From contig JAFZSI010000006.1 of the NCBI GenBank assembly GCA_017619445.1, positions 1 through 61,285 of the forward strand: a stretch of DNA of 61,285 nt, written 5' to 3'. The notes beneath the pieces are model-generated. The model saw nothing but the letters and a program-made list of their open reading frames with translations. It was not told the origin of the DNA and did no database searches. Positions 23,716 to 31,761 of this stretch are shown in pieces. Position 1 is the stretch's first letter, and each line of letters starts with the position of its first letter. The translations under genes and the position numbers were made by a program. The DNA comes from Prevotella sp. Its GTDB lineage: Bacteria; Bacteroidota; Bacteroidia; Bacteroidales; Bacteroidaceae.

Positions 23716-24345
23716 ATGAAAAAAGAATTATTGGCAGCTGTGGGCCTATTGTTGATGGCCAGCTGCATGACGGCTCAGGAGCTGCGCACACTGCCGCAGC
23801 CGAAAACCGATGAAGTGAAAATGACACTTATGGACGCGCTGCGCCAGCGCAGTTCGGTGCGTGAGTTTGATGCTAACCGCGCGGTTGACGACCAAACGCT
23901 GGCCAATGTGCTTTGGGCTGCTTGTGGCATCAGCCGCCCCGAGAGTGGCAAGATTACTGCCGCCTCGGCCATGAACGCGCAGGACATTCAGGTCTATGTG
24001 TGCACGGCGCAGGGTGCATGGCTGTGGCAGCCCAAGGAGAATGCGCTGCAGAAAGTCTGCGACAAGGATTTGCGTCCTGCCATCGCCGCGCGGCAGGAGT
24101 CGGTGGCTGCTGCGCCCGTTTCCCTGGTGCTGGTCAGCGACCAGAGCAAGTTTGGTGGCCGTGGGCCGGGCGAGTCATTTGGATGTATGGATGTGGGCTA
24201 CGTCAGCCAGAACATCTATCTGGCCTGTACGGCCATGGGGCTGAAGACCGTGGCCCGTGCCATGATGTTCAAGGATGAACTTATTGAGGGACTGAAACTC
24301 AATGAGAAACAAATGCTTATGCTGAATCACCCCATTGGTTATTAG
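23716..24345 (+). CDS. exported nitroreductase-family protein
   Basis: A 209-residue protein with a signal peptide (MKKELLAAVGLLLMASCM) and possible lipobox MASC. The body is the flavin-binding nitroreductase fold: ALRQRSSVREFD (FMN phosphate contacts), LANVLWAACGISRP, and C-terminal NIYLACTAMGLKTVA and MLNHPIGY. This SagB-like shorter type is often exported in Bacteroidota. The usual role is NAD(P)H-dependent reduction, which raises the question of its electron source outside the cytosol. It follows the hydrolase fusion on the same strand. Confidence 0.85.
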   Translation: MKKELLAAVGLLLMASCMTAQELRTLPQPKTDEVKMTLMDALRQRSSVREFDANRAVDDQTLANVLWAACGISRPESGKITAASAMNAQDIQVYVCTAQGAWLWQPKENALQKVCDKDLRPAIAARQESVAAAPVSLVLVSDQSKFGGRGPGESFGCMDVGYVSQNIYLACTAMGLKTVARAMMFKDELIEGLKLNEKQMLMLNHPIGY

Positions 24346-24448
24346 TCCCCCTGCCCCAGTGGGGGGAAAGGAGAGAAAACTTCACACAGAGGAACAGAGG
24401 TTAAGGAGAACTAATGGAACTCTGATAACTCTGTACCTCTGTGTGAGA
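24346..24448. repeat. small G/C hairpin and a 24-bp imperfect inverted repeat
   Basis: TCCCCC and GGGGGGA (24347-24367) form a short hairpin just after the nitroreductase stop. Then 24380-24403 and 24425-24448 are near reverse complements (TTCACACAGAGG against CCTCTGTGTGAG). It probably terminates the nitroreductase transcript. Confidence 0.55.
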
Positions 24449-24465
24449 AAGAGGAGAGAGGAGAG

Positions 24466-24507
24466 AAAAAAGAGCTGCGAGTTTTTCGACTCGCAGCTCT
24501 TTTTTTG
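24466..24507. terminator. bidirectional terminator
   Basis: AGAGCTGCGAGT pairs perfectly with ACTCGCAGCTCT around TTTTCG, with an A-run before and a T-run after. It serves the aspartase gene on the minus strand and the nitroreductase side on the plus strand. Confidence 0.9.
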
Positions 24508-24508
24508 T

Positions 24509-25924
24509 TTATTTCATTTTGAACTTATGCGGGTTAAGCATGTTCTTCGGGTCGAGGGCATTGTCGAGCTCCTCCTGTGTCATCAGTTTCTGCTCAAGCA
24601 CAATGTCATACACCGAGCGGTTGGTCTGCAGTGCTTCCTTGGCCACCTTGGTGCAGGTCTTGTAACCGATGTAGGGATTCAGGGCGGTGACGATGCCGAT
24701 GGAGTTCTTCACCATCTCGTAGCAGCGCTCCTTGTTGACGGTGATGCCGAGGATACATTCTTCGGTAAGTGTCTCAATGGCGTTCTTCAGCCACCACAGG
24801 CTTTCGATGAGCGACTCGGTGATGACGGGCTCCATCACGTTCAACTGCAGCTGGCCGGCCTCGGCGGCGAAGCATACGGTGGCGTCGTTACCGATAACCT
24901 TGAAGCAGACCTGATTGACTACCTCGGGAATAACAGGATTCACCTTGCCAGGCATGATGCTCGAGCCGGGAGCCTTCGGAGGAAGGTTAATCTCGTTAAG
25001 ACCACAACGCGGACCAGAGGCCATCAGTCTGAGGTCGTTACAAATCTTGGAGAGTTTGATGGACAAACGCTTCAATGCCGAAGAATAGCTTACGTAGGCA
25101 CCGGTATCGGGAGTGGCTTCCACGAGGTCGCTGGCTGAAACGAATGCCTCGCCCGTCAGTTTGCTCAAATTGGCAGCACAGAGTTTGGCAAAGCCGGGAA
25201 CGGCATTCAGGCCTGTACCGATGGCCGTGCCGCCCATGTTAATCTCGTGGAGCAACTTCACGTTGCGCTCAAGGTTGAGAATCTCTTCCTCAAGGTTGTT
25301 GGCGTAGGCGTTGAACTCCTGTCCGCTGGTCATGGGAACGGCATCCTGCAACTGGGTGCGGCCCATCTTGATGACGTCCTTGAATTCCTCGCCCTTGTAG
25401 CGCAGGGCGCTGATAAGACCTGTGAGGGCTGCCACCAGACTCTTGTTCATGCGGATAAGGGCCAGGCGGATAGTCGTGGGATAAACGTCGTTGGTTGACT
25501 GTCCGCAGTTGCAATGGTCGTTGGGCAGACAGTGCTGGTAGTCGCCTTTCTCGTAACCCATGATTTCGAGTGCGCGGTTGGCAATCACCTCGTTGGCATT
25601 CATGTTGACCGAGGTTCCTGCGCCGCCCTGCATCATGTCGATGGGGAAGTTGTCGTGGTGTTTACCGTCGATAATCTCGCGGCAGGCCTGAGAGATAGCC
25701 CCTGCAATTTCATCGTTGATAACGCCAAGCGTGTGGTTCGTCTGAATGGCAGCCAGTTTCACGTATGCGATGGCAATAATGAAGTCGGGATACATCGACA
25801 TCGTCTTGCGCGAGATGTGATAGTTGTTGATACCACGTTGTGTCTGTACGCCATACAATGCGTCGGCTGGTACTTTGAGCTCACCCAAGAGGTCGCTCTC
25901 TATTCTGAATTTCTGTTCTGACAT
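24509..25924 (-). CDS. aspA: aspartate ammonia-lyase
   Basis: A 471-residue enzyme converting aspartate to fumarate and ammonia. The superfamily signature GSSIMPGKVNP lies near residue 317, and QGGAGTSVNMNANEVIANRA near residue 99 is the aspartase/fumarase block. Aspartase rather than class II fumarase is favoured by neighbours: asparaginase and a C4-dicarboxylate transporter on the same strand. Fumarate would feed fumarate reductase. It is the last gene before a strong terminator. Confidence 0.93.
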   Translation of the reverse strand: MSEQKFRIESDLLGELKVPADALYGVQTQRGINNYHISRKTMSMYPDFIIAIAYVKLAAIQTNHTLGVINDEIAGAISQACREIIDGKHHDNFPIDMMQGGAGTSVNMNANEVIANRALEIMGYEKGDYQHCLPNDHCNCGQSTNDVYPTTIRLALIRMNKSLVAALTGLISALRYKGEEFKDVIKMGRTQLQDAVPMTSGQEFNAYANNLEEEILNLERNVKLLHEINMGGTAIGTGLNAVPGFAKLCAANLSKLTGEAFVSASDLVEATPDTGAYVSYSSALKRLSIKLSKICNDLRLMASGPRCGLNEINLPPKAPGSSIMPGKVNPVIPEVVNQVCFKVIGNDATVCFAAEAGQLQLNVMEPVITESLIESLWWLKNAIETLTEECILGITVNKERCYEMVKNSIGIVTALNPYIGYKTCTKVAKEALQTNRSVYDIVLEQKLMTQEELDNALDPKNMLNPHKFKMK

Positions 25925-25998
25925 AGTTGTTATTATTGTTAAATTATCAATTATTAATTCTTGTTTCTCGAATTCGTATTATTCGTTCAATTCGTTGT

Positions 25999-27171
25999 TT
26001 AGAACATCGGCAGTTGCCAGATGTAACCGATTGAGATGCGGTTGGTGCTGTAGTCGTCAACGCCGTAGTGCTTTGCACGGTCGGTGTAGCTGTAGTGACG
26101 GCCCACGTAGGTGAGGAAGAAGTGCAGGTTGCTGTTCTTCAACGGATAGAACTCGATGCCTGCGAGATAGCCTAAGGCTGTGCGATACTTGCCTTTTTCT
26201 ATCGAACCGTTTGCTTTGGAGAATCCTTCGTTCTCAAGCATTCCCTTGACGAAGAAATTCCAATTCGGGTTGAAGCGATACTGTGCCTTCGTGACAAATG
26301 ACAGATATTCTGCATTGTTCTGATGACCACCATGCGCATTGTTGCCTACGATGCCAGAAACGATGCCCTCGCGGTCGATGCCCTCACGCATGTACATCAC
26401 ATCGAAGAAGGCGTTGAATTTGTCAACAGTAACCTCGTTGCCCAGTGCAATGTAGTGGCTCTGGTTGCTCTTGGCCTGACTCATCAGAGAGTAACTCCAG
26501 CGTGTTTTAAACACACCGCCGAAATCGCCGTTCCAGTTGACGGTGTAAACCAGGGGCACCTTCGACTGCTCGTAGCCATCGCCATACATGTCGCTCATGC
26601 TGGCACTACGGCTGTCGAGCACCTGTAACTGCAACTGATGGCTGGGGTTGAGCTGGAACTGGAAGTTGGCACCCGTGAGGAAGTTGCTCATATAGTCCAC
26701 CATGTCGGAATACTCGTAAATCTCAATGGGGTTGAGGTCGAATTCCATACCGCCGTATGCAGCACATTGCTTACCAAGGAACATGGAGAAATTGTCGCTC
26801 ACATTGACGCCGATGCCAGCCACGTCAATAGACGATGCGGGCATGTTGTCTATGCCGTCAGGAGCAGGCGAGTTGTTGCGGTTCAGACGCTGGCGCCAGC
26901 GGAAAGAGAATGTTTCGTTGATGTTTCCCTTTGCCTCGATACGGAGCTGTCGCATGTTGAACTTGGCGTTCTGGAACTCACCGTCGGCCTGATTCATGTC
27001 GAAACTGTTGTTCATGTTGAGCAGGAAATGGAAGTTGTCCTGTTTCTTCTCAATCTTCGTCACTTTCTCGAACAGAGATTCCTCACCTGCCGAAGCGTCC
27101 TTGTCCTGCTGTGCCATGATGGTTGCGGGCACGAAGAGCAGGGCTAATATGATATATTTCTTCATAGTCAT
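25999..27171 (-). CDS. porin-like outer-membrane barrel
   Basis: A 390-residue protein with a signal peptide (MTMKKYIILALLFVPATIMA). After a short coiled region (VTKIEKKQDNF) the body is a series of amphipathic strands with many aromatic residues, ending in TNRISIGYIWQLPMF with a terminal Phe, the usual outer-membrane assembly signal. It resembles phosphate-selective porin O/P-type proteins. Its place between asparaginase and aspartase suggests it admits amino acids or dicarboxylates, which is inference. The start may be two codons later. Confidence 0.75.
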   Translation of the reverse strand: MTMKKYIILALLFVPATIMAQQDKDASAGEESLFEKVTKIEKKQDNFHFLLNMNNSFDMNQADGEFQNAKFNMRQLRIEAKGNINETFSFRWRQRLNRNNSPAPDGIDNMPASSIDVAGIGVNVSDNFSMFLGKQCAAYGGMEFDLNPIEIYEYSDMVDYMSNFLTGANFQFQLNPSHQLQLQVLDSRSASMSDMYGDGYEQSKVPLVYTVNWNGDFGGVFKTRWSYSLMSQAKSNQSHYIALGNEVTVDKFNAFFDVMYMREGIDREGIVSGIVGNNAHGGHQNNAEYLSFVTKAQYRFNPNWNFFVKGMLENEGFSKANGSIEKGKYRTALGYLAGIEFYPLKNSNLHFFLTYVGRHYSYTDRAKHYGVDDYSTNRISIGYIWQLPMF

Positions 27172-27215
27172 AGAATTATAATGTTATAGGTGATTGAATG
27201 GTGTTCTTGTGCCGA

Positions 27216-28265
27216 TTAATACTTCTGGAAATACTTCTGAATCTCCTGCCAGTCGCGCGTCTTGGTAAGAGCCAGCATGAGCAGCACGCGCGCCTTCTGC
27301 GGGTTGAGGGTCAGGGCAGCCACGAAATGATACTTGGCATCGTCAACCTCACCGTTGAGGCAGGTGGGGCCTGTCGGACAGCGGCTTGAGCGCACCACGT
27401 TGATGCCTTTCTGGCGTGCTTTCAGAGCAACATCGAACACATCCTTGTAGAAATTGCCGTCGCCCACACCAGCCAGCACAATGCCGTCGTAGTTGGCGTC
27501 AACAAAAGCCTGCATGGGCAGGGGAGAGCAGTTGGCGTAGCCATATACGATGCCGACCTTGGGCAGCTCGGTCAGGTTGTCAACGCTGAACTCGCTCTTG
27601 GTGGTGTGCACGTTGTTGATGTCGCGGTTGTAGATGGCCTCACCGTTATATACGTAGCCCACTTTGCCGTAGTTGGCACTCTGGAAGGTGGCCACGTCGG
27701 TGGTGTGCATCTTGATGACATCCTTGGCGTCGAGCAGCAGGTTGTTCATGCAGCACATCACGCCACGTCCCTTCGATGCGGGGCTGGCAGCTGCTGCCAC
27801 GCCGTTGTAGAGGTTGGCAGGACCGTCGGCACTGATGCCTGTAGAGGGGCGCATGGAGCCCACCAGAATCACGGGTTTGTCGCTCTTCACCGTCAGGTTG
27901 AGGAAATAGGCCGTTTCTTCCATGGTGTCGGTGCCGTGGGTAACCACTACGCCGTCATAGTCTTCGTTGTTGAGAAGTTCGTTGATGCGCTTGGCCAGTT
28001 TGAGCCACACCTCGTCGTTCATGTCCTGCGAGCCGATGTTCACAAGCTGCTCGCCGCTGATGTCAGCCAGGTAGAGCATTTGGGGCACGGCGTCGATGAG
28101 CGTCTGCACACCCACCTGTCCGGCGCTGTAGGCTGATGATGTAGAGGACTCGCTAACGCCGGCGATGGTGCCGCCCGTTGCGATGATGCGAATCTTTGGC
28201 TTAGCCACAATGTTTACTGATACCAACAGTGCCAGGAGCACCATAATGTTACGCAATGTTTTCAT
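27216..28265 (-). CDS. ansB: type II (periplasmic) L-asparaginase
   Basis: A 349-residue enzyme hydrolysing asparagine to aspartate and ammonia. A signal peptide (MKTLRNIMVLLALLVSVNIV) places it in the periplasm. Both active-site motifs are present: IIATGGTIAG at residue 27 (first Thr) and VVTHGTDTMEETA near residue 107 (second Thr, Asp). The product aspartate can be taken up by the Dcu transporter encoded upstream and converted by the aspartase downstream. Confidence 0.95.
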   Translation of the reverse strand: MKTLRNIMVLLALLVSVNIVAKPKIRIIATGGTIAGVSESSTSSAYSAGQVGVQTLIDAVPQMLYLADISGEQLVNIGSQDMNDEVWLKLAKRINELLNNEDYDGVVVTHGTDTMEETAYFLNLTVKSDKPVILVGSMRPSTGISADGPANLYNGVAAAASPASKGRGVMCCMNNLLLDAKDVIKMHTTDVATFQSANYGKVGYVYNGEAIYNRDINNVHTTKSEFSVDNLTELPKVGIVYGYANCSPLPMQAFVDANYDGIVLAGVGDGNFYKDVFDVALKARQKGINVVRSSRCPTGPTCLNGEVDDAKYHFVAALTLNPQKARVLLMLALTKTRDWQEIQKYFQKY

Positions 28266-28378
28266 AATTTTGTTTGTTTAAGGGTTAATTGAATGGGTTG
28301 TTTTTGTTTGCGATTATTGTTTGTTGTTTCTGAGTCTTAATGCCTCGTTTCGTCGGGCTGTGGTCTGATGCCATTTTT

Positions 28379-28526
28379 TCATTACCACGCTTTGTTTCTG
28401 AATTCTCTAGATAATTTCACCGTAAACCGATGCTTTGTTTCCGTAAAGTGCTGCTTTGTTTTCGTAAACCTATGCTTTACGATTGTAAAGCGTTGCTTTA
28501 TTCATAAATTCTTTAGAAAATTTGAC
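28379..28526 (+). repeat. 21-bp array bounded by two TCTAGA-type palindromes, site C
   Basis: Four clear units start at 28422, 28443, 28464 and 28485, exactly 21 bp apart, and a decayed one at 28379. Two begin GTAAACC and two GTAAAG, alternating. The left border is GAATTCTCTAGATAATTTC and the right border AAATTCTTTAGAAAATTTG. This is the most complete copy. The rest of 28266-28588 is A/T-rich leader with nothing recognisable. Confidence 0.8.
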
Positions 28527-28588
28527 GATAATGGGATTGTTTGTTTATTTCCAGCTTTTGCTTTGCTGTTGCCAAGTGGCTCGCTGCA

Positions 28589-29935
28589 TCAATAGAGGAA
28601 GGTGATGATGAGATAGCCTACGCCTATGGAGACAAAGGTGGTGATGAAGCCTGCCAGCTGGAACGAGTGGTTGAGCACATACTTGCCGATGCGCGTGGTG
28701 CCCGTGGTGTCGAAGTTGATGGCGGCCACCTCGGTGGGGTAGTTGGGGATGAAGAAATAGCCGTTCACGGCGGGGAACATGGCAACGAGTGCCATGGGCG
28801 GAATGCCAAGGCCAATGCCCAACGGATAGAGTGTGCGCACGGTGGCAGCCTGCGAGAACAGCATGATGCTCATGAAGAACAGGGCCACGGAGAACAGGAA
28901 CGGATACTGGGTGACGATGTCGGCGATGTGGCTTTTGAAGAACTCCAGGTTGCCGTTGAAGAATGTGTCGCCCATCCACGCGATACCGAAAATACTTACC
29001 ATGGCGTTCATGCCTGCGCCGAACACGTTGCCGGTGACCGCTTTCTTCACGTCGGCCTTGCCCACGAGCAGAATCAGGGCGGCGATGGACATCATGATGA
29101 TTTCTATGCACTCGGGCATGGCAAGCGTGGTTTCCTTGCCGTCAACCACAAACGAGGGACGCAATGAGGGAACGCTGCCGAACAACACCACGAGGAACAC
29201 GCCCAAAAGGAATGCAATGACCGAATACTTGGCGCGGGGGTTGGGGTGGCTCTCCATCTGGTGCATCTTCTGTGCCTCAAGCTCGGGGTTGATGAGCCCC
29301 TCGCGCACGCGGCGCTGATACTCGGGGTCGTCGTCAAGCTCCTTGCCAACGTGGTTCTGTACGAACGAGGCAACGAGAATGGCGATGAGCGAGGCGGGAA
29401 TGCACACCAGCATGATGTCTTTCAGCTCGATGCCCTTGCCGCCAAGCAGGTCGGTGGAGATGATGGCTGCCGTGGCCGCAGACACAGGGCTGCCCGTAAT
29501 GCCCAGCGAGGCTGCGATGGTGGCCACTGTCATGGGTCGCTCGGGGCGGATTTTGCTGTTCTTGGCAATCTCCGAGATGATGGGCAACAGTGAGTAGGAC
29601 GTGTGGGCAGTGCCGGCCACGAGGCAGAACAGCCAAGTGGTGAGCGGGCCGTAATAAGTGATGTGGTCGGGGTGCTTGCGCAGGAATTTGGCTGCCAGGC
29701 CTACCAGATAGTCCAGACCTCCTGCGGCCTGCAAGGCTGCTGCCGCGGTGATGACGCTCACGATGATGAGCATCACGTCGATGGGCAACTTGCCGGGCTG
29801 AAGGCCGAACAGGAAAACAAGAATGAAGACGCCAACCATGCCGTAGATACCCAGTCCGATGCTGCCCACACGGGCACCAATGAAGATGAGCGCCAGCACG
29901 ATGGCCAATTGCAGAAGAATGATTGCCGTTGCCAT
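28589..29935 (-). CDS. dcuA/dcuB: anaerobic C4-dicarboxylate transporter (Dcu family)
   Basis: A 448-residue inner-membrane protein with 10-12 helices. Family marks include the N-terminal LALIFIGARVGSIGLGIYG and IRPERPMTVATIAASLGITG near residue 135. Dcu carriers exchange aspartate, fumarate or malate for succinate. Here it heads a run with asparaginase, porin and aspartase, fitting aspartate uptake with succinate export during fumarate respiration. DcuA versus DcuB type is not resolved. Confidence 0.92.
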   Translation of the reverse strand: MATAIILLQLAIVLALIFIGARVGSIGLGIYGMVGVFILVFLFGLQPGKLPIDVMLIIVSVITAAAALQAAGGLDYLVGLAAKFLRKHPDHITYYGPLTTWLFCLVAGTAHTSYSLLPIISEIAKNSKIRPERPMTVATIAASLGITGSPVSAATAAIISTDLLGGKGIELKDIMLVCIPASLIAILVASFVQNHVGKELDDDPEYQRRVREGLINPELEAQKMHQMESHPNPRAKYSVIAFLLGVFLVVLFGSVPSLRPSFVVDGKETTLAMPECIEIIMMSIAALILLVGKADVKKAVTGNVFGAGMNAMVSIFGIAWMGDTFFNGNLEFFKSHIADIVTQYPFLFSVALFFMSIMLFSQAATVRTLYPLGIGLGIPPMALVAMFPAVNGYFFIPNYPTEVAAINFDTTGTTRIGKYVLNHSFQLAGFITTFVSIGVGYLIITFLY

Positions 29936-30065
29936 AAGTTTTGATTTAAGGTTTTAGGTTTGAAGTTTGAGCGTTGCGGCTGCGCCGGGGGCGCAGCCTA
30001 CGATTGAACTTGTGTTTTTGTTAATTGATTGAAGGTGGTTAACATGTAGGTTGGTGTTTCGCTGG

Positions 30066-30073
30066 CAAAGATA
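30066..30073 (-). promoter_or_regulatory. -7 element of the dcu gene
   Basis: The minus strand reads TATCTTTG, 130 bases before the dcu ATG. No good -33 TTTG is seen at the usual distance. Confidence 0.5.
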
Positions 30074-30211
30074 GGGTGTTTTGGCCAAACACTCTTTACA
30101 AAAAAGAAAACAGAATTTGTAAAAAACGAACTAAATGATGAAAAACGCGAAAAAATAGCCGAAAAAGCGATTTTTTAGGCCCCGTTTGGTCAGTTTCTCG
30201 CAAAAAAATGC

Positions 30212-30219
30212 TATATTTG
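30212..30219 (+). promoter_or_regulatory. -7 element of the AraC-type gene
   Basis: TATATTTG ends 13 bases before the ATG at 30233; a TTTG lies 23 bases upstream. Confidence 0.6.
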
Positions 30220-30232
30220 CATTGTAATTACT

Positions 30233-31138
30233 ATGAGCATTGCCATGAAGACTAAACTATACACATTGCCTGAATTTGCAAAACGCTATCAGCTGCCCGA
30301 TGTCTATGGGGCATCGGTTGCCTGTTTTGACTCCAATCAGGGCTTGTTGGACAGTCTTGAGCGCGGTGCGCTGTCGGCCAACTTCTATTCCATCATTCTG
30401 ATGATTTACGGAAGTGCCGACTACAGCATCAACGGCCATGCCGTTCATGCCGAAATGCACGACATGCTGGTGCTGCCTCCTTACGCCGTGCTGCGCTACC
30501 TTGGTTGCAATTCGCGTGCGGCGGGTGCCCACCTGTTGGTTGAGGCTTCTTATTTTGAACAAATCCTTGCCATTGACGAACAGCTGCGCGGCACCATTCC
30601 CATTGAGATTTTCCTTACCATACCTCTGTTCAGTCTCGACGAGGTGAAGGCGGCGGAGCTTTATCAGCACTATGAGCAACTGCGCAAGGCCATCCATCAG
30701 CCACATATATATAAAGGTGAGATGGTGAAGTATCTTGTTCACATCATGCAGCTGTTCCTGGCCGAGCAGCTTTATGGTGGCAACGTTTCCACGCACGACC
30801 TGAAGCACAAGGAGAACATCTTCAAGATTTTCATTTACCTTGCCTCGCAGAATTTTCGCCGCGAGCGGCAGGTGAAGTTCTACGCCGATAAACTCAACAT
30901 CACTTCTACCTATCTGTCGCGCACCGTGCGCGAAATAAGCGGCAACACGGTTTATGGCTATCTCTCCAGTTTCCTTTACAACGAAGCCTGCAAACTGCTC
31001 AAGACCACTTCGAAAACTGTCGGAGAGATTGCTGATGAACTGTCGTTCAACGACCAGTCGGCTTTTACCAATTTCTTCAAGTCGAAGTCGGGCATATCGC
31101 CGTTGGCTTACCGTGCCGGGAAGCCTGGCACCACGTAA
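30233..31138 (+). CDS. AraC-family transcriptional regulator
   Basis: A 301-residue regulator. The N-terminal part is a cupin-like sensing domain (about residues 20-150). The C-terminal 100 residues hold two helix-turn-helix units: VKFYADKLNITSTYLSRTVR, and later TVGEIADELSFNDQSAFTNF. It is divergent from the dcu gene with about 300 bases between, so it may control the asparagine/dicarboxylate run or the pentose genes; neither is shown. An alternative start is four codons later. Confidence 0.9.
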   Translation: MSIAMKTKLYTLPEFAKRYQLPDVYGASVACFDSNQGLLDSLERGALSANFYSIILMIYGSADYSINGHAVHAEMHDMLVLPPYAVLRYLGCNSRAAGAHLLVEASYFEQILAIDEQLRGTIPIEIFLTIPLFSLDEVKAAELYQHYEQLRKAIHQPHIYKGEMVKYLVHIMQLFLAEQLYGGNVSTHDLKHKENIFKIFIYLASQNFRRERQVKFYADKLNITSTYLSRTVREISGNTVYGYLSSFLYNEACKLLKTTSKTVGEIADELSFNDQSAFTNFFKSKSGISPLAYRAGKPGTT

Positions 31139-31218
31139 TGAGCATCGGAACAGACACACGACCCACGGGCAACAATCTGTTTTGGTGGTTGAACGTCTGT
31201 TGAAAAATGTACAAATAC

Positions 31219-31257
31219 AAAAAAGACTGCCAATGCAAACGATTGGCAGCCTTTTTT
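31219..31257. terminator. bidirectional terminator
   Basis: AAAAAAGACTGCCAAT and ATTGGCAGCCTTTTTT pair (one mismatch) around GCAAACG between the convergent AraC-type and rpiB genes. Confidence 0.88.
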
Positions 31258-31266
31258 GTTTGAGTT

Positions 31267-31710
31267 TTATTTCTGCACGGGAATCTTGTCAACGCGGCGC
31301 TGATGGCGTCCGCCCTCGAAAGCTGTGCTGAAGTATTCGTCCATAATCTTCTCGGCCATAGCCTCGTCGATGAAGCGTCCGGGCATCACGAGCACGTTGG
31401 CATCGTTGTGCTGGCGAATGAGGTGAGCTATTTCGGGAATCCAGGCCAGTCCGGCGCGAATACTCTGATGCTTGTTGAGCGTCATGCTGATGCCTTCGCC
31501 TGAGCCACATACGGCAATGCCCGGATACACCTCGCCGTTCTCAATGCCCTCGGCCAGTGCGTGGCCGTAGTCGCTGTAGTCGCACGACTCCTCGCTGTAG
31601 GTGCCATAGTCCTTGTAAGCATAGCCGTGCTCCTCCAGATACTTGAGCACATATTGTTTAATGGCGTAGCCAGCGTGGTCGCTGGCTACTCCTACGGTCT
31701 TTACTTCCAT
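31267..31710 (-). CDS. rpiB: ribose-5-phosphate isomerase B
   Basis: A 147-residue enzyme interconverting ribose 5-phosphate and ribulose 5-phosphate. I start at the ATG giving MEVKTVGVASDHAGY; an upstream TTG is open but less likely. SDHAGYAIK is the phosphate-binding start, and GIAVCGSGEGISM holds the catalytic Cys. It lies just downstream of transketolase, so the two probably form a non-oxidative pentose phosphate operon serving the arabinose locus nearby. Confidence 0.95.
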   Translation of the reverse strand: MEVKTVGVASDHAGYAIKQYVLKYLEEHGYAYKDYGTYSEESCDYSDYGHALAEGIENGEVYPGIAVCGSGEGISMTLNKHQSIRAGLAWIPEIAHLIRQHNDANVLVMPGRFIDEAMAEKIMDEYFSTAFEGGRHQRRVDKIPVQK

Positions 31711-31761
31711 AATTGTCAATTTTCAGTTATCAATTGTCAATTATCAATTCTCAATCGTCGA

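Noticed and set aside
28379-28526. Possible CRISPR array
   Set aside because: Units are 21 bp with no separate spacers, are degenerate, and no cas genes lie nearby.
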